From Anaerolineae bacterium (lineage in GTDB: Bacteria; Chloroflexota; Anaerolineae; Aggregatilineales; Phototrophicaceae), in the NCBI GenBank assembly GCA_025454495.1, contig JALOOI010000003.1:1-64000 (forward strand): DNA of 64,000 nt, read 5' to 3'. How positions within the stretch are numbered: the first letter of the stretch is position 1; each line of letters starts with the position of its first letter. Positions 58,150-64,000 of this stretch are shown here, in pieces. Under the pieces are notes generated by a model. It had not been told where the DNA came from and did no database searches. It saw nothing but the letters and a program-made list of their open reading frames with translations. The translations under genes and the position numbers were made by a program.

Positions 58150-59397
58150 TTAGCGCTCCTGAATAGCGGCGGCGGTGGTAGCCACTTCGGCGCGGCCGCG
58201 AATCACCCGCCACAGTTCACGCGGGCCCGGTTTTTTGCCATACAGCAGCAGCGACCAGCGAAAGACGCGGGCCGATGCCCAGGTGATGAAAACGGTGGTG
58301 GCCAGCATCAGCCCCAGGCTCAGCGCGAGTTGTTCCGGCGGCACACTGCCAAAGACCGAGCGCAGGATGATGGTCACGGCCGAGGTGAACGGGATGAGCG
58401 TGAGCACCGTCGGGATGGTGCCGTTAGGATCGGCCAGGAACGTGACCAGCAGGATCAGCGGCAGCGCCGTGGGGAAGGTGAGCAGCCCGGCCCACTGGCG
58501 GGCTTCCTGTTCGCTGCCGGTGACGGCCCCGATGCCGGCGAACAGGCTGGCGTACAGGAAGTAATTCACCACAAAATACACGCTCATCAGCAGCACCAGG
58601 TCGGGCGGGATCACCACCGCCGACAGCAGCGCGGTGCCGCGCAGCAGCAGCAGGGCCAGCAGGATGGCCAGCACCCACACGCCCACCTGGAACAGGCCCA
58701 GCAGCCCCAGCCCCAGCAGTTTACCGCCCAGAAGCTGCCCCGGCGTAACGCTGGTGACGAGAATTTCCATGATGCGGTTGGCTTTTTCCTCCACCACCCC
58801 GCTCATGAGGAAGGTGCTGGTCAGTTGCAGCGAAGTCATGAAAAGGATGATGAAGACCACCGGCACCAGGAACAGCCCCAGGAAGGCCGCCGGATCATCG
58901 TCCAGGGTGCGGCCGCTGTTCTCCAGCACGATGTTACCGCGGGTGGGGTTCACCAGGCGCTCGGCCGGGGCCCCCGCCAGCGAGGGGTCGGCGGCGGCGC
59001 TGGCCGCCAGCCAGCGGCGCACCTCCCGCTTAAAATCATCAGACACACCACCATAGGCAAAGATGGAAACATTGCCCGTCGCCGGGTACACCGGCGGAAT
59101 GACGATGTACACGCTGATCTCGCCGGCTTCCAGCGCGGCCCGGGCGGCCGTATCGGTGGCATAAGCGCGAAAGCCCTCCGGTGCCGGCACCCCGGCTGCC
59201 AGCACCAGCGCCGGGTCAACATAGCCCACATTCTCGCCATCAACGTCGCTTTCGCCGGCGGCAAACGTGCTCACCAGCGTAATCACCACCACCAGGCCGA
59301 TGCTGAGCAGCGGAGCGCCAAAGACCGCCCACAGGAAGGAGCGTTTTTTGACATTGGTCATAAATTCGTACTGCGCTACTGTCAGCAGCCGGTTCAT
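58150..59397 (-). CDS. ABC-2 type exporter permease (first of two)
   Basis: A 415-residue paralogue of the next permease: N-terminal TM at about 23-47, an extracytoplasmic domain 48-175 and a C-terminal bundle of about five segments. VEEKANRIMEILVTSVTPGQ near 203-222 is the coupling signature. Its ATG overlaps the stop of the ATPase gene by four bases. The ATPase-permease-permease order fits an Na+/antimicrobial-type (NatAB/YhaQP-like) exporter; the cargo is not evident. Confidence 0.87.
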   Translation of the reverse strand: MNRLLTVAQYEFMTNVKKRSFLWAVFGAPLLSIGLVVVITLVSTFAAGESDVDGENVGYVDPALVLAAGVPAPEGFRAYATDTAARAALEAGEISVYIVIPPVYPATGNVSIFAYGGVSDDFKREVRRWLAASAAADPSLAGAPAERLVNPTRGNIVLENSGRTLDDDPAAFLGLFLVPVVFIILFMTSLQLTSTFLMSGVVEEKANRIMEILVTSVTPGQLLGGKLLGLGLLGLFQVGVWVLAILLALLLLRGTALLSAVVIPPDLVLLMSVYFVVNYFLYASLFAGIGAVTGSEQEARQWAGLLTFPTALPLILLVTFLADPNGTIPTVLTLIPFTSAVTIILRSVFGSVPPEQLALSLGLMLATTVFITWASARVFRWSLLLYGKKPGPRELWRVIRGRAEVATTAAAIQER

Positions 59398-60314
59398 TGA
59401 CCGCCATCCTTCCCCGCCACGCGGATGAAAATATCCTCCAGTGAGGGAATGGCCAGTTCAAATTTTTCAATGCGGGTGTTGCGGGAACGGGCGATCTCGG
59501 CCAGCACGTCATCGGCGGTGGTTTTTTCCGCCAGGTGCAGCGTCACCCCGTCGCGGCCGTTGCTGCCTGGCTCCACGCGCACCACCCCCGGCAGCGCTGA
59601 CCAGTCGCCGCTGCCCTGGACGATGATGGCGTGCAGGGCAAACTGGCGGCGGATGTCATCCACCGGGCCATACAGCTTTTGCTGCCCCCGGCTAATCATC
59701 AACATGCGGTCGGCCATTTCTTCCACCTGGTTCATCTGGTGCGTGCTCATCACCACTGCGCCGCCGCGCTGGCGAAACTCCAGCAGCAAATTTTTGATGA
59801 CCAGCCGGTTCACCGGGTCCAGCCCGGAGAAGGGTTCATCAATGATGATTAAATCCGGCTCATGCAGGATGGTGACGGCGAACTGCACTTTTTGCTGCAT
59901 CCCCTTGCTCAGGTCGCTCACCTTTTTACGGGCATATTCCGCCAGCTCGAAACGTTCCAGCAGCGCCAGCCCGCGTTTTTTGGCTTCGCTGCCACTCAGG
60001 CCTTTCAGCCGGCCCAGGTACACCAGCATCTCCAGCACCGGCACCGATTTGTACAGGCCGCGTTCTTCCGGCAGATAGCCGATGCGGTTGCGGGCGGCAT
60101 CCGTCAGCGGTGCGCCAAAAACGGCGATGCGCCCGCTGTCCGGCTGGATAATGTCCAGAATCATGCGAATGGTGGTGCTTTTGCCGGCCCCGTTGGGCCC
60201 CAGCAGGGCGAAGATTTCGCCGTGCTGCACCGCAAAACTCAGGTCACTGACGGCGCGAAAATCGCCGTAAGATTTGTTAATGCGCTCAATATGAATGGCG
60301 CTGTGTGCTGCCAT
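59394..60314 (-). CDS. ABC exporter ATP-binding protein
   Basis: A 306-residue ATPase. Walker A is LLGPNGAGKST at 38-48, the signature LSKGMQQKVQFA near 136-147, and Walker B IIIDEPFSGLDP with the H-loop STHQMNQVEE. A C-terminal DUF4162-like domain follows (about 225-300). It powers the two permeases downstream. The ribosome site GGGAGG is ideal. A -10 candidate (TACAAT, plus-strand 60421-60426) lies about 100 bases upstream. Confidence 0.93.
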   Translation of the reverse strand: MAAHSAIHIERINKSYGDFRAVSDLSFAVQHGEIFALLGPNGAGKSTTIRMILDIIQPDSGRIAVFGAPLTDAARNRIGYLPEERGLYKSVPVLEMLVYLGRLKGLSGSEAKKRGLALLERFELAEYARKKVSDLSKGMQQKVQFAVTILHEPDLIIIDEPFSGLDPVNRLVIKNLLLEFRQRGGAVVMSTHQMNQVEEMADRMLMISRGQQKLYGPVDDIRRQFALHAIIVQGSGDWSALPGVVRVEPGSNGRDGVTLHLAEKTTADDVLAEIARSRNTRIEKFELAIPSLEDIFIRVAGKDGGQ

Positions 60315-60666
60315 GACAATCCTCCCGCGGGGCTGTGCGCGTTAAATCGGCCGGCTGTGCCAGCCGCCGGTCATACGCTGTACGCCGCCGGCGGCCTGCC
60401 GGTTTCAAAATCGCCCCAACATTGTAAGATTTTAGATCATTTAGCAGCCTTCGATAAGAGGCAATTGCGTTAACTGTTGAGCAAAAGGCAGCGAAATCTA
60501 CAGAAATTCTTGCTTAGCACTGGCATGAATCGCCTTCAGTGGTAAACTAAAAGCGGTGTCCCTGTGCTAAAACCCCCGCTGTAGGGATATAATACAGCAG
60601 TGATTTATTGTGCCCGGCACGCTGATGATATGGGCCCGGCATCCACGACGAAACTGGAGATGGTGC
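60315..60666. other. AT-richer intergenic region, 352 bases
   Basis: No gene or RNA recognised. It holds a -10 candidate for the ABC operon on the minus strand (TACAAT, 60421-60426), a 6-bp hairpin CGGCTG/CAGCCG near 60345 without T-run, and a plus-strand TATAAT at 60588-60593. Base composition is markedly less GC-rich than the flanking genes. Confidence 0.5.
60588..60593 (+). promoter_or_regulatory. -10 element of the orphan receiver gene
   Basis: Consensus TATAAT, 74 bases before the ATG at 60667; no convincing -35. Confidence 0.45.
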
Positions 60667-61044
60667 ATGAAAAAAAATGTCCTGGTGGTAGACGATGAAA
60701 TCGGCGCGTTGACCCTGATTGGGATTATGCTGGAACGCGGCGGCTTCAACGTGCTGAAAGCCAAAGACGCGGATACAGCGCTGGCGACGCTGGATCAAAA
60801 TACTCCAGATTTGATTATTCTGGATGTGATGATGCCGGGGACAGATGGCATTGAATTATGCCGCATCATTCGCCAGCGGGCGGATACGGGCGGTATTCCA
60901 GTTTTAATTTTATCGGCCCGCGGCGATGCCGACAGCGTGATGCGCGGCATGGAAGCCGGAGCCAATGACTACCTGCCCAAACCCATCCTGCATCATGATC
61001 TGGTGGCGAAAGTGCGTTCCATCCTGGCCAGCAACGTCCAATAA
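60667..61044 (+). CDS. Orphan single-domain response regulator
   Basis: A 125-residue CheY-like receiver: D9/D10/E11, phospho-acceptor D53 (LIILDVMMPGTDG), S83 and K105 (YLPKPI). It starts at ATG 60667 with GGAGATGG upstream; the longer in-frame reading from 60610 is rejected. No kinase gene is adjacent, so the partner lies elsewhere. Confidence 0.9.
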   Translation: MKKNVLVVDDEIGALTLIGIMLERGGFNVLKAKDADTALATLDQNTPDLIILDVMMPGTDGIELCRIIRQRADTGGIPVLILSARGDADSVMRGMEAGANDYLPKPILHHDLVAKVRSILASNVQ

Positions 61045-61047
61045 GCG

Positions 61048-61079
61048 CACAAATGCCCGTACACAGACGGGCGTTTGTG
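61048..61079. terminator. Bidirectional terminator between receiver and lytic transglycosylase
   Basis: A 13-bp stem with one wobble (61048-61060 with 61067-61079) and a 6-base loop between convergent stops at 61044 and 61093. AAA inside the arm gives a U-rich end in each direction. Confidence 0.75.
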
Positions 61080-61092
61080 GTTGTGGTTTGCG

Positions 61093-63603
61093 CTAGCCGC
61101 CGTACAGCGCCCGATACAGAGTGTAATGGCTGTAAATACGCTGCACATACGTCCGGGTTTCCTGGATGGTGATGGTGGTAACCAGCAGATCAACTTCTCC
61201 CCCGGAGAGCTTAAACCAGTCAATCGCCCGTCCCGGCCCCGCATTATAGGCTGCCAGGGCGGCCGCCGTGTTGCCGTCAAAGCGGTTAAGCTGCTCTTCC
61301 AGATAGTACGCCCCGAACATCACGCTAATATAGGGCCGCAGTAAATCACTATCCTGATGATTCACACGTCCCAGGCTGCCGGCGATGTACTGCCCGGTGG
61401 CCGGCATAACCTGCATTAAGCCGCCCGCGCCGGCGCTGCTGATGGCCGTCACGTTGAACAAACTCTCCTGCCGAATGAGCGCCAGCATCAACAGCGGGTC
61501 GATGCCATACTGCGCCTGCTCGGCCAGCACCAGATCAAGATAATAGGCCGGGTAGCGCAGCCGGGCGATGTAGGGCGGCGCGGCCAGCGTGCTCACCCCG
61601 GCGGCATTGATGACATCGGCCGCGGCGACGATGGACGAATAATACGCCCCCTGGTCGCGCAGGTACAACGCCAGTTGATACGAAGCCAGCGCGTTGCCGG
61701 TGGTACGGCTTTCGTCCACCAAGGCCCCAAATTCCTGCAACGCTTCGGGATAGGCCGCCACCGACCACAATTCCTGGCCGCGGATGAGGCGCGGGTCGGC
61801 GGCCAGTTCCGGGCTGAGCGCCGCCAGATCGCCCGTCTGTGTGAGGCTGAAGGTGCGGCGCAGCCAGGCTTCGGCGGCGGCGCGGTCGGCGGTGTCGTCA
61901 AACTCAAAACGAAGCTGCGCCGGCGGCTGGAAGGGGGCCCGCCCGGCCTGAAGATCGGCGGCGCGGGCGGCAAAAAAGCTGTCCGGCGCGGCGGTGGTGG
62001 CAAGCTGGAAGGCCTGCGCGGCCGCATTCAGATCGCCGCGCTGCGTGGCCAGCCGCCCCACCCAGAAATAGGCTGCCGCCTGGTCTTCGCCGGTGGCCAG
62101 CGCGGCGATGCGGCCGTACAGGTTTTCGGCCACGGCCGGCTCCTGGTTTTTCACCGCGGCCGAGGCGGCCAGAAACAGCCCGTTCAATGTCCAGTCGTCC
62201 TGGGGATACTGCTGCGCCATCCGCAGGAAAATCTCGCGGGAGCGGGCGGGGTCATTGTTGGTGCCGTACAAATAGCCGGCCCGCCACAGCGCTTCGGCGG
62301 CGGTCTCTGCCAGGTAGCCGTAGCTGTCGGCGATGCGTAAATAGGTCTGGATGGCCCCGGCGACATCGCCGGATAAAAAGCGGGTGCGGCCCTGTTCCAG
62401 CAGCGCCGCGCCAAACAGCGGGTCGGCCGGGAAGCTGTCAATGATGGTCTGGAAGGCGACGACGGCCGCCCCCGGATTGCCAATTTCGCGGTAGGCGCGG
62501 CCCAGCAGCAGGTACAGCTCGGCTGGAATTTGATCCAGCGTGTTGCTGGAGGAAAATTCGTTCAGCGCCGCAATGGCCCCGGTGTAATCGCCAAATTGAA
62601 AGGCCACCCGGCCGCGCGTGAAGCCATCGACGGTGATACCGCGCTCCAGCAGGATTTGCAGGGCGCTGTAGGCGGTGGGCGTATCACGGTAGGTATCGAA
62701 GACGCGGCGGATGCGGGCCAGCCCGCCGGCAGTATCACCGCTGTTGAGGATGGCCTGCCCGGCGGCAAAATCAATGGTGGCGCGGTAGGGGGCGTTGCGG
62801 GCCACGGCCAGGATGGCATCGTACTCGGCCACCGCTTCATTGACGCGGCCCAGGTCCAGCAGGATTTTGGCCACTTTTTCGCGCAGGCGCAGCAGCGAAA
62901 CCAGCGTGCGATTGGCACTGAGGGCGGCCCGGTAGGCGGCCAGCGCCGGCTCCGTTTGCCCCAGGGCAAGCTGTGCATCGCCGGTGCGTTCCTGGGCGTA
63001 GCTGTCGATCACGCCGGGGCGCAGCGCCAGATACTGCTGAAAATCGGCGATGGCCGGCTGCCACTGCGCCAGCCCCAGGTGAGCATCGCCGCGCAGGAAA
63101 TAGGCCCCGGTGGCCAGCGGGTGCTGCGGAAACTGCGTGATGAGCAGCGACAGCGCGGTGACGGCATCGCTGAACAGCCCTTCGCGCAGGGCCGCCTGCC
63201 CCAGGCGGAAGGCCGCTTCGGCGCGAATGTCCGGCGCGACGGCCTCGCCCTGGGCCAGAATCGCCTGGTACATACCCACCGCTTCTTCATAGTAGCCGCT
63301 GCGTAATTGCTGCGCGGCGGCGGCCAGTTCTTCGGCCGGGGCAAAGGCCAGCGTGGGCAGTGCCGTCGGTGGCAGCGTCACCGGGGGCAGGGTGGCGGGC
63401 GGGTTCGCCGGCTGGCTGAGGACGGCCGCCGGGTTCGGGGTGGCGGTGATGTAAATCACGCCTTCCGGGTTGGGGGTGGGCAACGGGGCCGTGGCCGTGA
63501 CATAGATAATATTCTGATCGTTGGGCGTGGGCAGCGCCTCATTATTCAGGTTACAGGCAGCCAGGGTGGGTATGAGCAGCAGTAAAGGCGCTAAACGTCG
63601 CAT
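61093..63603 (-). CDS. Lytic transglycosylase lipoprotein with TPR array (Slt70-like)
   Basis: An 836-residue exported lipoprotein. The signal peptide ends in PTLAACNLN (lipid Cys C17). A proline/threonine linker with two repeats of the VIYITATPNP type runs to about 85. Then TPR-like helices cover 90-660, and an SLT domain the last 150 residues: catalytic E713 in IRQESLF, GLMQVMPATG and AAYNAGPGR. It would cleave murein glycan strands with formation of anhydro ends, a role in wall turnover together with the M23 peptidase. Confidence 0.9.
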   Translation of the reverse strand: MRRLAPLLLLIPTLAACNLNNEALPTPNDQNIIYVTATAPLPTPNPEGVIYITATPNPAAVLSQPANPPATLPPVTLPPTALPTLAFAPAEELAAAAQQLRSGYYEEAVGMYQAILAQGEAVAPDIRAEAAFRLGQAALREGLFSDAVTALSLLITQFPQHPLATGAYFLRGDAHLGLAQWQPAIADFQQYLALRPGVIDSYAQERTGDAQLALGQTEPALAAYRAALSANRTLVSLLRLREKVAKILLDLGRVNEAVAEYDAILAVARNAPYRATIDFAAGQAILNSGDTAGGLARIRRVFDTYRDTPTAYSALQILLERGITVDGFTRGRVAFQFGDYTGAIAALNEFSSSNTLDQIPAELYLLLGRAYREIGNPGAAVVAFQTIIDSFPADPLFGAALLEQGRTRFLSGDVAGAIQTYLRIADSYGYLAETAAEALWRAGYLYGTNNDPARSREIFLRMAQQYPQDDWTLNGLFLAASAAVKNQEPAVAENLYGRIAALATGEDQAAAYFWVGRLATQRGDLNAAAQAFQLATTAAPDSFFAARAADLQAGRAPFQPPAQLRFEFDDTADRAAAEAWLRRTFSLTQTGDLAALSPELAADPRLIRGQELWSVAAYPEALQEFGALVDESRTTGNALASYQLALYLRDQGAYYSSIVAAADVINAAGVSTLAAPPYIARLRYPAYYLDLVLAEQAQYGIDPLLMLALIRQESLFNVTAISSAGAGGLMQVMPATGQYIAGSLGRVNHQDSDLLRPYISVMFGAYYLEEQLNRFDGNTAAALAAYNAGPGRAIDWFKLSGGEVDLLVTTITIQETRTYVQRIYSHYTLYRALYGG

Positions 63604-63688
63604 CCGTCATCCGTCGGGGTAAGCCGTTCATTGTGGCGATTATGCGGGAAGCGGCCCGGTGAAGTCAATGTACGCTCACCTGACGCTG

Positions 63689-64000
63689 CTACCCGTCGGC
63701 CTCATCCGCGCCGGGGGTGAGGTCGCCGGCCAGCCAGGGCATTCCGTAACCGACGGTGAGATGCCCGGCTTCGGCCAGGGCATGGCCCAGGCTGGCCGTG
63801 TCGTGGAAGAGCCACCAGTGATCGGCGGCGGGCAGCACGGCCACGCCAAAATCGCTCACCACCAGGGCGCTGAGGCTGCGCTGAAGGGCCGGGCGGCTGC
63901 CAGCGCTGCGGCTGAGCTGCACCCGGAAGCGTGAGGGCTGGCGGCCGGTATGGGCAGTCTCCGTGTAGGCCAGCACCTGAAATTCAATCGTGGCTACCGC
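63689..64000 (-). CDS. Unknown protein, C-terminal part
   Basis: The frame is open to the right edge of the window, giving the last 103 residues of a protein that starts outside it. Visible features are a strand-rich ATIEFQVLAYTETAHTGR, then a compact AVLPAADHWWLFHDTASLG stretch and an acidic tail. I recognise no family. The stop lies 85 bases from the start of the lytic transglycosylase gene; both are on the minus strand. Confidence 0.55.
   Translation of the reverse strand, partial: AVATIEFQVLAYTETAHTGRQPSRFRVQLSRSAGSRPALQRSLSALVVSDFGVAVLPAADHWWLFHDTASLGHALAEAGHLTVGYGMPWLAGDLTPGADEADG

Noticed and set aside
60315-60666. A possible small RNA or tRNA in the largest gap
   Set aside because: No cloverleaf, T-loop consensus or terminator is present; only promoter-like boxes and a short hairpin are visible.

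Overview
The window is a high-GC, densely coded bacterial chromosome segment with about 49 protein genes (two cut by the window edges). I see no rRNA, tRNA, CRISPR array, insertion sequence or prophage. The gene content points to Chloroflexota, probably an Anaerolineae-like lineage: receiver-cyclase fusions, AddA/AddB-type nucleases, a c-di-AMP cyclase with a YbbR partner, a Thermotoga-type glycogen phosphorylase, a GH57 branching enzyme, a V4R protein, and threonine/proline-rich lipoproteins. This placement is inferred from gene content only; no marker gene was compared. Many start codons are TTG or GTG. Several promoters show sigma70 -10 boxes of the type TATAAT or TACAAT, often with an extended TGn.

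Layout. 1-6.5 kb: tail of an FMN-binding protein, a succinate-semialdehyde-type dehydrogenase, an operon of three Gfo/Idh/MocA oxidoreductases with a sugar isomerase, and AlkB. 6.5-12.7 kb: a signalling block with two receiver-adenylate cyclase fusions, a single receiver and a 7TM histidine kinase, around a tandem pair of signal peptidases. 12.7-22.5 kb, all on the minus strand: argF, a large TPR protein, cdaA, the ybbR/cdaR-like gene and der, then polA. 22.5-28.3 kb: a receiver-like/roadblock-like/IS200-transposase-like fusion protein, an SH3b-CARDB lipoprotein, a V4R protein and miaB. 28.4-38 kb: a membrane glycosyltransferase, a B12-type radical SAM protein, a cytochrome c lipoprotein, a histidine kinase whose phospho-acceptor His is replaced by Gln, an M23 peptidase, a PHP phosphoesterase, a GT4 glycosyltransferase and methylglyoxal synthase.

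38-47.1 kb is a minus-strand operon: receiver, membrane NERD-like protein lacking the E-x-K residues, AddB-like nuclease, AddA-like helicase-nuclease and a membrane protein. It is divergent from a second receiver (a paralogue of the first) and a histidine kinase. 49.2-56.9 kb is a glycogen island: GH57 branching enzyme, glgA, glgC, a stand-alone CBM48-like protein and glgP. Between the last two, which diverge, lies a perfect TGTGA-N6-TCACA palindrome of the CRP type. 56.9-60.3 kb is a three-gene ABC exporter, followed by an orphan receiver, a lytic transglycosylase lipoprotein and a cut unknown gene.

Two themes stand out. First, cAMP made by the two receiver-cyclases could be read at the CRP-like site in the glycogen island. 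Second, several proteins keep a fold but have lost catalytic residues (transposase-like domain, NERD-like domain, kinase H-box), suggesting re-use of enzyme folds as sensors or scaffolds. The transposase-like fusion at 22552-24642 is the best candidate for an undescribed system.
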